A stretch of DNA of 64,000 bases from Planctomycetota bacterium (lineage in GTDB: Bacteria; Planctomycetota; UBA1135; GCA-002686595), in NCBI GenBank assembly GCA_012959785.1, contig DUCM01000021.1, positions 50,442 to 114,441 of the forward strand, written 5' to 3'. The notes below the pieces were generated by a model. That model was not told the DNA's origin and did no database searches. It was given only the letters and a program-made list of their open reading frames with translations. Shown here in pieces: positions 24,811 to 34,476 of the stretch. The position numbers and the translations under genes were made by a program. How positions within the stretch are numbered: the stretch's first letter is position 1; each line of letters begins with the position of its first letter.

Positions 24811-27800
24811 ATGGTCCTTTTCTTTCATACCCGCGTTCGCTTCGAGAGCCTCCTGGCCGGGCTCCTGATCCTCGCCACCCTGGCAACAGACGCCACGGCC
24901 CAGCTCGACCTGCCCGGCAAGTCGAGCGCGTCGTCTTCGGACGAGACCGACGGGGAGGCTCGCGCGCAGCGCAAGAGTGCTGGCCGCAACCTGGCACCGC
25001 ACCTGGTTTGCACGAGATGCGCCAAGCACAACTATGGCTCGACGATGGGGCGCCCCACGCCGGACGGTTTCTATCTCGCCTACTGCACGCCCTGCGGCCG
25101 CGACATGAAGCACTCGCGGGCCAAGGATGTGGAACAGTCCGAGCGCCTGCACCTGCCCCAGGACTCGACACCGGCCAGGTTGCCCAAACCCGGTCGTCCC
25201 GTCCCGCAACATGCAACAAGCGGCTACGCCAACGGCCCCGCGGCCTCTATCTTCAGCGAAGTGGCCAGCCTGAAGAAGGCCAGCGATCCTCTGGTGCGCA
25301 AGGCCGTCGAAGCGCTCCTCGGCATGGGGGCCCAGGGACTCGATGCGGCTCGCAGCGCACTGCACGACAGCTCGGCAGTGGTGGTGGTCACCGCTGGGCG
25401 CGTGCTGATTCGCAGCGCGGGCGCCGCGGATGCCGAACGCTTGCTGGCGCGCCTGCGCGATCCTCTGCCCGGCAAGGCGGGCGCCATCCTGGTCGCGGAA
25501 CTCGTGCGTCGCGACCCTGTCCACGCCTCGCCGGAGTTCTTGGTCGAGCTCCTCGACCACCCCCAACAACCGGTGCGTCAGGCAGCCCAGCGCTCCCTCG
25601 CCGCGCGCCTTTCGCCCGCGATCCTGCCCCTGCTCGAAGCTGCCTTGGTGGCCCAGCGCACCGACACTCGCTTGCTCGCCATGAACCTCGTGATCGAGGT
25701 CGATGATCCGGCAGTGACTGACATCCTGCTCGAACACCTGCCCGACAAGTCAGCGCGCGTGTCTTCGCGGGTGCTGACTGCCCTGGCCGAGCGCGAAGAT
25801 GCGCGCATCGACCTGGAACTCTTGGCGCGCGCTTTTCGCAGCCGTTGGATCCTGCGCGAGAACGCCTATGCCCTCCTGGCCCTGGTGGCACGCGAGGATC
25901 TGTTCCTCAAGGCTATCCTCGACGAACGCCACATCGAGCCCCTACTCATGGGACTTGAATCGGGCGACGCCTTGACCGTGGGTGCTTGCGCCGCGGCTCT
26001 CGCGGGTATCGGCTACCGCAGCTCGCGCACCCTCGATACGGCCTGGCTAGATCGCGATGTAGTGGGCTTCATGATCGCGGCCATTTCGGGCCAGCACTTT
26101 CACGCCGACTTCTCCTCACTGCAACCGCGCATCCTGAAACGACTGGTGCTGCTCACTGGCGAGGATTTCGGCAGCAACGGTCCGGCCTGGACCATCTGGT
26201 GGGTCGCAGAGCGCGCTGGATTCTACGCCCGCCGGGCCTGGCTGAGCGTGGCCGCAGGCGGCGCCGACCGGCTCGAGGTGCACTTCCGCAGTACCGGCAG
26301 CGATGGGGCCACGATCAGCTTGATCGGAGCCGGAGCGCCCACGAACGAAGCCTTGCAGCGCGCAGGCGTGGCTCAGATTTACTACCTGACCGAGCGCGAG
26401 TGTCGCGATCTTCTGGCGCTCATGGAACGCGAGGGCGTGCTCAGTCCCGAACGCGTTCCCGGCCGGCGCGGCCGCATGATCACGGGCATGCGCACCCTCG
26501 AGATCCTCGTGGACGGGCGCGGCAAGATCTTCAGCTTTGGCCCCGGCGAAGCGGCGCCTTGGTTTGATCGTCTGGTAGCGGCCGTGCGTGACTTGGGCCA
26601 GCGCAACCTGTGGCAGCGTTACCCGGACGAGGCCAACTACGCCAGCCCGCGTGAAGCCTGGGAGACCGAGGCCGGTTGGTGGGCACTGGAACACAGCGAA
26701 CTCGAGCGCGCCCAGCGCATGAAGGGCCTGGTCGCAGCTTCGGTCACGAACCATGCGCCGTCCATGCGTTCGGCGGCGCTCAAGGAGCTTGTGCAGATCT
26801 ACGCCGTGGAGGGCGTGGCGAATCAGGGCGATTTTGGCCTCTTTCTTGACCTCCTGCGTGACGAGGGTTTCTTCACCGGCCGCGCGCGACAGCTCGTGAA
26901 CCTGGCCCTTCAGGCCGCCAGCAGTGGCGCAGACGGTGGGCAGCGCGGCCAGACCCTGGAGAGTGCCTGCGACGACCTCTTGCGCTTGCTCCTGGCGCGC
27001 TTTCAACTCGACGCCCTGCCCGCCATGGGCAAGGTGGCACGCAAGGCTGGCCGCGACTTTGTGCGGCGCCTGGCGACGGACGACAGACCGGCCCTGCGGG
27101 CCGTGGCAGCGACCGAGTTGGGTCGTGCTCTCGAAGAGGGCGACGGCGCATTGCTCTTGGCCATGCTCAATGACCCCGCTGCGCCGGTGGAAGCCGCTGC
27201 GGCCCTGGCCCTGGGTCAGGCCGGTGTGGAGGAAGCCCGCACCGAGTTGCTCCTGCGCGCGCGTCTAGCCGAACCCTTCGTGCGCCGCTCGGCGCTCAGG
27301 GCCGTGGGCAATCTCGGTGGCGAGTATGTGCTCGATGCCCTGGTACTGGGCGTCTCCGATCCAGACCCCAACATCAAACTCGGTGCCGCCGAGGGCCTGG
27401 CGGATCTCCAGGACCCGCGCTCGGCGTCGCTATTCATCGCTCTTTTGCGCCAGGACCGCGATTCAGAGATCTACGCCGCTGCGCGCCGCGGTTTGATCCG
27501 GCTCGGGCCGTTGGCTCGCGAAGACCTCCTGCGTGTGGCGCGCTCGCCCGCTCACCGGGCGCGGCGGGAAGTGGCCTTGCTCTTGGGTCAAATGTGCGCG
27601 CCGGAAATCGTACCGGCCTTGATCGACATGATCGAGGACGATGCAACGGACGCCCTCGTGGGTTTTGAACTCGCGACCTTGACCTGCGTCGATGCGCGCG
27701 CAGCGCTGGACCCGGCGGCGCTCTGGGCGGAGTGGTACGATGAAGTGGTCCACGACCGCAGCCTGCCCTGGTTCCTGGCGGCCCTCGAACGGCGTGGCAT

Positions 27801-28050
27801 GAGCGCACCCCCAGGTGCCGAATACGGCGTGGGAGGCAGTCCCGAGGCGGCGCTCTTGCTGTTGGATGTGCTCGGCCGCGAAGAGGATTTCCTGGTGGAA
27901 CGCGCGCGCCGCGAACTTGGCCGCATTCTGGACCGCGACCTCGGCCGGCTGCCCTTGGGCCAAAACGCCCGGGAGCTTTGGCTATCGGCCCTACGCGAAG
28001 CTGTGCTCGAACAGTTCGCCAGCTCGCGCGCTGCCGAGCAGCTCAAGTGA
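24811..28050 (+). CDS. Exported HEAT-repeat protein with CXXC pairs
   Basis: 1079 residues. The ATG at 24811 opens a signal peptide (VRFESLLAGLLILATLATDATA). Residues ~65-105 hold CTRCAKHN and CTPCGRDM, a possible zinc ribbon. From ~140 to the end the protein is almost all helical repeats of the HEAT/PBS-lyase type (for example VRQAAQRSLAARL, VEAAAALALGQAG, VRRSALRAVGNLGGEYVLDALV, IKLGAAEGLADLQD), broken near ~420-600 by a non-repeat region with a YYLTERECRDLLALMEREG segment. It is probably a scaffold in the cell envelope; no catalytic motif is seen. The stop overlaps the transglycosylase start as GTGA, so the two are coupled. Confidence 0.65.
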   Translation: MVLFFHTRVRFESLLAGLLILATLATDATAQLDLPGKSSASSSDETDGEARAQRKSAGRNLAPHLVCTRCAKHNYGSTMGRPTPDGFYLAYCTPCGRDMKHSRAKDVEQSERLHLPQDSTPARLPKPGRPVPQHATSGYANGPAASIFSEVASLKKASDPLVRKAVEALLGMGAQGLDAARSALHDSSAVVVVTAGRVLIRSAGAADAERLLARLRDPLPGKAGAILVAELVRRDPVHASPEFLVELLDHPQQPVRQAAQRSLAARLSPAILPLLEAALVAQRTDTRLLAMNLVIEVDDPAVTDILLEHLPDKSARVSSRVLTALAEREDARIDLELLARAFRSRWILRENAYALLALVAREDLFLKAILDERHIEPLLMGLESGDALTVGACAAALAGIGYRSSRTLDTAWLDRDVVGFMIAAISGQHFHADFSSLQPRILKRLVLLTGEDFGSNGPAWTIWWVAERAGFYARRAWLSVAAGGADRLEVHFRSTGSDGATISLIGAGAPTNEALQRAGVAQIYYLTERECRDLLALMEREGVLSPERVPGRRGRMITGMRTLEILVDGRGKIFSFGPGEAAPWFDRLVAAVRDLGQRNLWQRYPDEANYASPREAWETEAGWWALEHSELERAQRMKGLVAASVTNHAPSMRSAALKELVQIYAVEGVANQGDFGLFLDLLRDEGFFTGRARQLVNLALQAASSGADGGQRGQTLESACDDLLRLLLARFQLDALPAMGKVARKAGRDFVRRLATDDRPALRAVAATELGRALEEGDGALLLAMLNDPAAPVEAAAALALGQAGVEEARTELLLRARLAEPFVRRSALRAVGNLGGEYVLDALVLGVSDPDPNIKLGAAEGLADLQDPRSASLFIALLRQDRDSEIYAAARRGLIRLGPLAREDLLRVARSPAHRARREVALLLGQMCAPEIVPALIDMIEDDATDALVGFELATLTCVDARAALDPAALWAEWYDEVVHDRSLPWFLAALERRGMSAPPGAEYGVGGSPEAALLLLDVLGREEDFLVERARRELGRILDRDLGRLPLGQNARELWLSALREAVLEQFASSRAAEQLK

Positions 28051-28781
28051 CGAGGGATCGGCTGGCCTCGCTCCACGGCACAGGGCAAGCACGACTCGTG
28101 GCCCGAGGATCCTCGCGGGCCACGCTGATCTTTGCGCTCTGTGCCGCCCTGGCGCTGATGGCCGCGGGCTGGGCGGGCTACGGGTCGAATGGCTCGCTGC
28201 GTGGGGTCAAGCGCCGGGTGACCGACATGGTCGTCCTCCTGCGGGTGGAGGCATTCGCCAACGAAATCGAATTCGCCGCCCGCGAGTCGGGGCTAGATCC
28301 CTGTCTGCTGGCGGCCATGGTCTACTGCGAATCGAGCGGGCGGCCGGACGCCGTGTCGAAAGCCGACGCCCTGGGCTTGATGCAACTCCTGCCCGATGCC
28401 GCCGGGGATGCCGCCCGGCGCCTGGGGCTGGAGGAGCCCAGCCGTGAGGAACTCCTGGAGGATGCCGGGCTGAACCTACGCCTGGGGGCCGCGCACTTTG
28501 CCTGGACCCTCGCCAACGAAGGAGGCGATCTGGAGCGCGGTCTGGTGGCCTACAACGCCGGGCGCGCCAGGCTGCGGCGCTGGATCCGCGAAGCCGGCAG
28601 CTACTCCGCCTGGCGCTCAGGCAGGCAGCGCGCTGGGAATTCGCCCGTGCTCAACTACGCGCGGCGCATCCTCGACTACACGGTGACTTTTTGCGACCGT
28701 GGGTCCCTGGCCTGCGAGCCCTCCTCCGCGAACCCCCTCGCACCTCCGAACCCCGCCAACCAGACGACTCCCGATGATTAG
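28047..28781 (+). CDS. Membrane-anchored lytic transglycosylase (SLT domain)
   Basis: 244 residues starting at the GTG of a GTGA overlap with the previous gene. A membrane anchor (LIFALCAALALMAAGWAGY) lies at about residues 26-45. The lysozyme-like domain spans ~75-200: AARESGLDPCLLAAMVYCESSGRP with the catalytic Glu in ESSGRP, then GLMQLLPDAAGDAA and LVAYNAGRARLRRW. It cuts peptidoglycan glycan strands and would face the periplasm. The C-terminal ~30 residues are Pro/Asn-rich. The ATG of the next gene lies inside its last codons. Confidence 0.85.
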   Translation: MTRDRLASLHGTGQARLVARGSSRATLIFALCAALALMAAGWAGYGSNGSLRGVKRRVTDMVVLLRVEAFANEIEFAARESGLDPCLLAAMVYCESSGRPDAVSKADALGLMQLLPDAAGDAARRLGLEEPSREELLEDAGLNLRLGAAHFAWTLANEGGDLERGLVAYNAGRARLRRWIREAGSYSAWRSGRQRAGNSPVLNYARRILDYTVTFCDRGSLACEPSSANPLAPPNPANQTTPDD

Positions 28782-30225
28782 CCCGATGTCTCGAATCCAT
28801 ACCAGCGTTTTGCGCCCGTTCGGTTTCTGTCTGGCCGCTTGGAGTCTCAGCGCGAGTCATGCCCTGGCGGCGCGGGTGGCCGGAACCGCTTTCTGGCAGG
28901 ACGACTCGGCCGCCCAGTCCCGCGAAGTTCGGGAACATGAGATCGAGGTGGCCGGAACCGCTTTCTGGCAGGACGACTCGGCTGCGCCGGTGTCCGCCAT
29001 GCAGGCGCTCGGCGAAGAGATCTCGGCCTGGGCGCCAGAGGCCCTCCACGGCCAGGCCTTCCTGATTGAGAACTGGAAGTGGCTGGCCCTGGCGGCGGTT
29101 TCGCTCCTGGGTGTGATCCTGGGTCGCGCCGTGGGTTTTTTCCTGCGGCGGTTGAGCGTGCGCCTCGGCAAGAGCAAGAGGCTGGAGATCGACGAAGCGG
29201 TACTCGTGGGTTTTGAGCGCCCTTTCAGCCTCTTCGTGATGGTCTGGATGATTCTCCTGGCTCGGCCCGCCATGTTGTTGCCGGTGGTCTACGCCCAGGT
29301 CATCGACCTCGCCTGCGCGTTCTTCATGGCGGTCACCGGCGTTTGGTCCGCCTATCGTATGGTGGATGTGATCGCGAGCATGCTGAGTGCCAAGGCCAGT
29401 CGCACGGCGACGCGTTTCGACGATGTACTCGTGCCCCTGGTGCGGCGCTCGCTCAAGATGTTCGTGACCTTCGTGGGCATTGTGTTTGTCGCTTCCTATG
29501 TGTCCGACGACCTTTACGGCATCGTTGCCGGTCTATCCATCGGCTCCTTGGCCGTGGGTTTCGCCGCCAAGGACTCGATCGAAAACCTGTTCGGCACGGT
29601 GACCGTGCTGCTCGACAAGCCCTTTCAATTGGGCGACTGGATCACGGTGGGAGACATCGACGGTTCCGTGGAAGCGGTGGGTTTTCGCTCGACCCGTGTG
29701 CGCACCTTCTACCAGAGCTTGATCACGGTGCCCAACAGCCGCTTCATCTCAGCCCATGTGGACAACATGGGCGAGCGCCGTTATCGGCGCATCAAGACCT
29801 CGGTTGGCCTGGCCTACGGCACGCCAGCCCTGCGCATCGAGGCCTTCTGCGAGGGAGTGCGCGAGTTGATTCGCAAGCACCCCTACACCCGCAAGGACTA
29901 CTACCATGTTTACATGAACAGCCTCTCAGCTTCATCCCTCGATGTGCTCGTGTATTGCTTCGTGGAGACTCCCGACTGGAGCACCGAGTTGCGCGAGAAG
30001 CACCGCTTGTTCCTCGACATTCTGAAGGTCGCCGAGGGACTTGAAGTGGAGATCGCCTATCCCACCCAGACCATCCATGTGGCCACCGAGAGCGCGCCCT
30101 CTGCGCCCCTCGCCGAGGGCGTCGAGGACGCCGAGCGCATGGGCCGCGAACTGGCCGATCTGGTGGTCAAGGACGGTCTGGCGCGCTTCGGCGGTGAAAA
30201 ACCCGCCGCGGTGGTCATCGACTGA
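28774..30225 (+). CDS. MscS-family mechanosensitive ion channel
   Basis: 483 residues; a signal-like segment (~8-28) then a short linker that contains the AGTAFWQDDSA motif twice. Membrane spans are at ~90-110, ~145-170 and ~235-265, followed by the pore helix and beta-domain of the MscS family: VGFAAKDSIENLFGTVTVLLDKPFQLGDWI, VEAVGFRSTRVRTF and LITVPNSRFISA. A soluble alpha/beta vestibule follows to ~430. It would release solutes on hypo-osmotic shock. The start overlaps the transglycosylase stop by eight bases; ATG at 28786 is an alternative. HEAT protein, transglycosylase and channel form one coupled unit, suggesting an envelope-stress role. Confidence 0.85.
   Translation: MISPMSRIHTSVLRPFGFCLAAWSLSASHALAARVAGTAFWQDDSAAQSREVREHEIEVAGTAFWQDDSAAPVSAMQALGEEISAWAPEALHGQAFLIENWKWLALAAVSLLGVILGRAVGFFLRRLSVRLGKSKRLEIDEAVLVGFERPFSLFVMVWMILLARPAMLLPVVYAQVIDLACAFFMAVTGVWSAYRMVDVIASMLSAKASRTATRFDDVLVPLVRRSLKMFVTFVGIVFVASYVSDDLYGIVAGLSIGSLAVGFAAKDSIENLFGTVTVLLDKPFQLGDWITVGDIDGSVEAVGFRSTRVRTFYQSLITVPNSRFISAHVDNMGERRYRRIKTSVGLAYGTPALRIEAFCEGVRELIRKHPYTRKDYYHVYMNSLSASSLDVLVYCFVETPDWSTELREKHRLFLDILKVAEGLEVEIAYPTQTIHVATESAPSAPLAEGVEDAERMGRELADLVVKDGLARFGGEKPAAVVID
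28875..28982. repeat. 36-bp perfect direct repeat, 72 bp apart, within the MscS-like gene
   Basis: Identical 36-bp copies at 28875-28910 and 28947-28982. The 72-bp offset is 24 codons, so both are read in the same frame and give AGTAFWQDDSA twice just after the signal segment. The copies are exact, including third positions, so the duplication is recent or kept by gene conversion. Confidence 0.9.
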
Positions 30226-30441
30226 GTCGGCGAAAGCGCTTCCTTTGCCCAGAATATTCATGCAAACGCCAACCAAACTTCGCCAACGGCCGCCTTCGTC
30301 AGCCTCTCGTTTCCTGACGGCACCTTTCGAATTCTGCCCTCTACAGCAAGCCTACAGATCTCGTGCCAACAGCCCCTGCGCGGCCCCGTAGCGCTGCTTG
30401 CTCCTTACTTATTCTCTTCGTCTCCCTCAACTCTCGCGCCC

Positions 30442-31437
30442 ATGTCCGCCAGCCCCTCCATCCCCTCCGCCCCCGAAATCGAAGCCCAGAGCGCCTGGAT
30501 GCGCGAACTCGAGGCCTCCCTGGGCGAGGTCATCGTCGGCCAGAGCGGCCTGGTGCGTGGCTTGCTCCTGGGGCTCGTTACTGGCGGGCATGTTCTGCTC
30601 GAGGGCCTGCCCGGCCTGGCGAAGTCCCTGGCGGTTTCGGCCCTGGCCCAGGCCGTGAGCGGCAAGTTCACGCGCTTGCAATTCACCCCTGACCTCTTGC
30701 CATCGGATCTCATCGGCACCGAGATCTACAACATCAAGGAGGGCTCCTTCGTCGTGCGCAACGGGCCCATCTTCGCCAACTTCGTCCTGGCTGACGAAGT
30801 CAACCGCGCTCCCGCCAAGGTGCAGTCGGCCCTGCTCGAGGCCATGCAGGAACGCCAGGTCTCCATTGGCGGTGAGACCTTTGGATTGCCCGATCCGTTC
30901 CTCGTGCTGGCCACCCAGAACCCCCTCGAACAGGAAGGCACTTATCCTTTGCCCGAGGCCCAGCTCGATCGCTTCGCCCTCAAGGTCCTCGTGCACTATC
31001 CCGACCGGGCAGATGAACTCGAAATCCTGAACCGCATGGCCAAGACTTCACCGGTGCCCGAGGTCAAGCAGGTGGTGGACATCGAGACGATCTTGAAGGC
31101 GCGCCAGTTCGTGGACCGCATCGCCATCGACGACCGTCTGCGCGAGTACATCGTCAGCTTGGTCTTCGCCACCCGCGAACCCGCGCGGGCCGGCTTGAGC
31201 GAGATCGAACACCACATCCAGTACGGCGGCTCGCCGCGGGCCACGATCTGGTTGGCCCTCTGCGCCCGAGCCCACGCCTTCATCTCTGGCCGTGGCTATG
31301 TGACGCCGGCCGACATCAAGGGCGTGGCCCCCGAAGTCCTGCGGCACCGCGTGGTACCGACCTACGAAGCCGAAGCCGAAGGCCTCGATTCCGACGCCCT
31401 GGTGGCGCGCGTGCTCGAGACCGTCCCGGTGCCCTGA
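30442..31437 (+). CDS. moxR: MoxR-family AAA+ ATPase
   Basis: 331 residues. Walker A is EGLPGLAKS, Walker B VLADEVNRAPAKVQSALLEAM, and sensor 1 is LATQNPLEQEGTYPLPEAQLDRF, a hallmark block of MoxR ATPases. The lid domain follows at ~215-330. MoxR proteins are chaperone-like partners of the von Willebrand factor A proteins encoded next to them. It opens the eight-gene Bat-type operon. The preceding 216-bp gap holds a CGTCAG/CTGACG inverted repeat (30297-30319) and no gene. Confidence 0.93.
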   Translation: MSASPSIPSAPEIEAQSAWMRELEASLGEVIVGQSGLVRGLLLGLVTGGHVLLEGLPGLAKSLAVSALAQAVSGKFTRLQFTPDLLPSDLIGTEIYNIKEGSFVVRNGPIFANFVLADEVNRAPAKVQSALLEAMQERQVSIGGETFGLPDPFLVLATQNPLEQEGTYPLPEAQLDRFALKVLVHYPDRADELEILNRMAKTSPVPEVKQVVDIETILKARQFVDRIAIDDRLREYIVSLVFATREPARAGLSEIEHHIQYGGSPRATIWLALCARAHAFISGRGYVTPADIKGVAPEVLRHRVVPTYEAEAEGLDSDALVARVLETVPVP

Positions 31438-31452
31438 CCTGCAAGCCGCGTT

Positions 31453-32421
31453 TTGACCAAGCTCAAGGAGAGTCACGAAGGGGCTGCGGGCGGCTTGCTC
31501 GTGCCCGAGTTGATGGCGCGCGTGAAGCAGATTCAACTGCGCACCCACAAGCTCGTCAACACGGCCCTGGCCGGTGGCTATCGCTCGACTTTTCACGGTA
31601 CGGGGCTCGAATTCCAGGAAGTGCGCCACTACCAACCCGGTGATGATGTGCGCTCCATCGATTGGAATGTGACCGCGCGCACGGGCGTGCCGCACATCAA
31701 AAAGTACGCGGAGGAGCGCGAGCTCAGCGTGCATCTGATCGTGGACATCAGCCGTTCGATGGACTTCGGCAGCGCGCGCTGGACCAAGCGCGAAGCCGCG
31801 GCGCAGTTTTCCGCCCTGCTGTCGTTCGTGGCCATGCGCAACCAGGACCGCGTGGGGCTGACCTTGTTCGGCGACCGGCCGGGTTTGCACCTCGACGCCA
31901 AGAAGGGCAACCGCCATGTCTTGCGCGTGGTGCGCGAGGTCATCGCGGCCCGGCCCACACCCGGCGGCTCCGACCTCTTCAGCGTCCTCGACGAATCCCT
32001 GCGAGGCATCAAGGGCAGGGGCATGGTTTTTCTCTTGAGCGACTTCCTCGGAGCGCCAGCGGACGAGGATGATCCGGGCGCCAGGGACGGTTTTTGGGGC
32101 GAGCCCCTCAAGGGCCTGGCCCTGCGCCACGACATGATCTGCGTGCGGGTCTTCGATCCCCTGGAGGAAGAACTGCCGCGGGCTGGTTTGGTGCAGTTTG
32201 AGGACATCGAAGGCGGACAGCCCCTTGAGTTGGACACGCGCTCGGCCGCTGTGCGCGCCGCCTGGGCCCGCGACGCCCGCGAGCGCAACGAGCGCCTGCG
32301 GGCGACCTTCTTTCGTTCGCGTGTGGATTCCCTCGAGATCTCCAGCGCCGGAAATTTAGCCGAGCCGCTGGAGGCCTTCTTTCGCGGGCGCATACGGCGC
32401 CACGGAGGTCGCTCGGCATGA
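31453..32421 (+). CDS. DUF58 domain protein (vWA-like)
   Basis: 322 residues from a TTG start 15 bp after moxR. The DUF58 signature is clear: GGYRSTFHGTGLEFQEVRHYQPGDDVRSIDWNVTARTG, then a MIDAS-like DISRSMDFG. These proteins bind a divalent metal and work with MoxR ATPases; cytoplasmic. The C-terminus (FFRGRIRRHGGRSA) is basic. The stop overlaps the next start as ATGA at 32418-32421. Confidence 0.9.
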   Translation: MTKLKESHEGAAGGLLVPELMARVKQIQLRTHKLVNTALAGGYRSTFHGTGLEFQEVRHYQPGDDVRSIDWNVTARTGVPHIKKYAEERELSVHLIVDISRSMDFGSARWTKREAAAQFSALLSFVAMRNQDRVGLTLFGDRPGLHLDAKKGNRHVLRVVREVIAARPTPGGSDLFSVLDESLRGIKGRGMVFLLSDFLGAPADEDDPGARDGFWGEPLKGLALRHDMICVRVFDPLEEELPRAGLVQFEDIEGGQPLELDTRSAAVRAAWARDARERNERLRATFFRSRVDSLEISSAGNLAEPLEAFFRGRIRRHGGRSA

Positions 32422-33353
32422 GACGGCGAAGCCCTGGTCGCATCTGCGCGGTCTTCTGCGTGGCATGGGCACCTGCCTTTGCCGGCGAGGTCGAGGTCAG
32501 CCTGACCGCCCTGCCCGCCGAGGTCCTCATGGGCCAGCCTTTTGTCCTGACTCTCGACTGCGAACACGACGCGGGCCTTGTGCCGCGCATTAGTGACCTG
32601 GACCTGGGCGAGGGCTGGTGGAACGCGGGGCCTTCCAGGCGTGTGACCCGCGACCTCGACGGTGCGCCGGGCAGAGCCTTGACCCAGGTGCGTTGGTCCC
32701 TGGTGAGCATCGAGGTCGGCAGCCACGAGTTGCAGTTCGCTCCGGGGCTGATCGAATCCTCCCTGGCGCCGCTGAGCGTGGAGTTGCCGCCGGTCTTCGT
32801 GACCATCCTGGGGGAACTCGCCGAAGGCGAAGACACGCCCCGGGATCTGGTGGGCTTCAGGCCGCCGCCCGGGGAGGGGCCCGCGCCCTTGGGCCCCGCG
32901 GGCGCGCTTGTCGCTCTGGCTTTCGTGAGCTTGATGGGCTTTTCCTTCCTTGTGCGTCGCGCGCGAAATCGCGGGTCCCAAGTTTCTGCCCAACCACAGA
33001 GCGCCAGCGCGGCCCTGCTGGCCCTCGATCCCGACCTCGTCCTGGGGCCTGGCGAAAGCGGGCGCGCCCGGGAACTCTTCGCCCTGGCGGTTTTGGCCGT
33101 GCGCGAGTCCATCGACCGCCGTGTGGGCCAGGACCTCACGGGCTGCAGTGACGAGGAGTGGATCGCCCGGCGCTCGCCGGGCAGCGGCCTCGACGCGGAA
33201 CAACTGACCCGCGCCAGCGAGTTGCTGCGCTCCGCCGAGGCCGTCAAGTACGCCCAGGGCGATCCCACCCGCTGGGCTCTGGGCGATTGTTTGACCAGCG
33301 CCCGAGCTCTGGTTCAAGACGAGTCCACAAAGAGTCCCGAGGTTGCCAGGTGA
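32418..33353 (+). CDS. Membrane protein of the Bat operon (DUF4381/BatD-like)
   Basis: 311 residues: a signal peptide (to about residue 22), a periplasmic beta-rich domain (~25-150, EVSLTALPAEVLMGQPFVLTLDCEHD), one membrane span (~165-185) and a cytoplasmic helical tail with DEEWIARRSPGSGLD and AEAVKYAQGDP, as in DUF4381-type proteins between DUF58 and batA genes. The N-terminal part resembles one repeat of BatD. It probably links periplasmic binding to the MoxR/vWA machinery (inference). Confidence 0.6.
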   Translation: MRRRSPGRICAVFCVAWAPAFAGEVEVSLTALPAEVLMGQPFVLTLDCEHDAGLVPRISDLDLGEGWWNAGPSRRVTRDLDGAPGRALTQVRWSLVSIEVGSHELQFAPGLIESSLAPLSVELPPVFVTILGELAEGEDTPRDLVGFRPPPGEGPAPLGPAGALVALAFVSLMGFSFLVRRARNRGSQVSAQPQSASAALLALDPDLVLGPGESGRARELFALAVLAVRESIDRRVGQDLTGCSDEEWIARRSPGSGLDAEQLTRASELLRSAEAVKYAQGDPTRWALGDCLTSARALVQDESTKSPEVAR

Positions 33354-33384
33354 CTAGGTTGTTTGTGCAAAGCGGGAGGCTTCC

Positions 33385-34476
33385 ATGCTGACCTGCCTAC
33401 AACTCGCGCTCTTCATCCAGGGCAGCGCTGAGGCTGGCGCGCCCTTGCCCGCCAAGAGCGCCGCCGAGGGGCGCCTGCACCTGTGGGGCGATCTATTCCT
33501 GGCCGATCCCGTCTTTCTGCTCATCTTGCCCTTGGTGTTCGTCGCCGTCTGGCACGGCCGCTCGCGTCGCGGTCGCGCTGCGGCTCTCGTGCCGGTCTTG
33601 CCCGCGGGCCCCGAAAAGAAATCCCTGCTCCAGCGCTGCGCCTGGCTGCCTGTGCCCCTGCAACTCTTCGCCCTGCTGTTGGTGGTGGTGGCCCTGGCCC
33701 GCCCCCTGCGCGGCGATGTGGAGACGACTTCGATTTCCGAGGGCGTGGATCTCGCGCTCTTGATCGACCGCTCGAGTTCCATGGGTCACGAAGACCTCGA
33801 GCGCGGCCGCTCGCGGCTGTCGGTGGTCAAGGATGTCGTGCGCGACTTCGCCCAGCGCCGCATGACCGACCGCGAGGGTGCCAGCGACTACATCGCCCTG
33901 TTTTCCTTCGCGCGCTACCCTCAGGAGTTGTGCCCCTTCACCCTCGATGTGGATGCGGTGAGGGGTTTTCTCGACGGCGTTGAGTTGGCCCAAAACCGCG
34001 ACGAGGACGGCACGGGCATCGGCATCGCTCTGGCGAAGGCCGTGGCGGTGCTGCGCACCAGCGAGGCCAAGTCGCGGGTCGTGGTGCTGCTCACCGATGG
34101 CGAGAACAACCTGGATCTGATCACTCCTGCTCAGGCGGCTGAGCTGGCGGCCGAGGAGGGCGTACGGGTCTACACCGTTTTTGCTGGGCGCTTCGTGATG
34201 GACGCCTTTGGCCGCATGCGCGAGGCCGACCAGGCCATCGACACCAGTGAGCTGGAGCACATCGCCAAGACGACCGGCGGGCGCTTCTTCCGCGCCCGCG
34301 ACCGCGGCGCCCTGGAAAGAGCCTATGCGGAAATCGAAGCCCTCGAGCGCACGCCCCGGGAAGATCGCAAGTTCATCGAACACTACGACCTCTATCCCGC
34401 ACTCTTGGCCTGGGGCTTGGGGTTATACCTCGCCGCGTGGCTGTGCGCCTGCACCCTGGCCCGGAGGCTGCCGTGA
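33385..34476 (+). CDS. batA: BatA-like vWA domain membrane protein
   Basis: 363 residues. Two N-terminal hydrophobic spans (~45-60, ~90-108), then a vWA domain (~115-315) with an intact MIDAS: DRSSSMGHEDLERG, Thr in DGTGIGIALAKA and LLTDGENN. A C-terminal membrane span (LYPALLAWGLGLYLAAWLCAC) closes the protein. In Bat operons, BatA and BatB form a metal-binding inner membrane complex linked to oxidative or envelope stress tolerance. The stop overlaps batB as GTGA. Confidence 0.88.
   Translation: MLTCLQLALFIQGSAEAGAPLPAKSAAEGRLHLWGDLFLADPVFLLILPLVFVAVWHGRSRRGRAAALVPVLPAGPEKKSLLQRCAWLPVPLQLFALLLVVVALARPLRGDVETTSISEGVDLALLIDRSSSMGHEDLERGRSRLSVVKDVVRDFAQRRMTDREGASDYIALFSFARYPQELCPFTLDVDAVRGFLDGVELAQNRDEDGTGIGIALAKAVAVLRTSEAKSRVVVLLTDGENNLDLITPAQAAELAAEEGVRVYTVFAGRFVMDAFGRMREADQAIDTSELEHIAKTTGGRFFRARDRGALERAYAEIEALERTPREDRKFIEHYDLYPALLAWGLGLYLAAWLCACTLARRLP

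Noticed and set aside
31629..33317. Long minus-strand open frame opposite DUF58 and the next gene
   Set aside because: Antisense to genes with overlapping ATGA junctions and recognisable domains.
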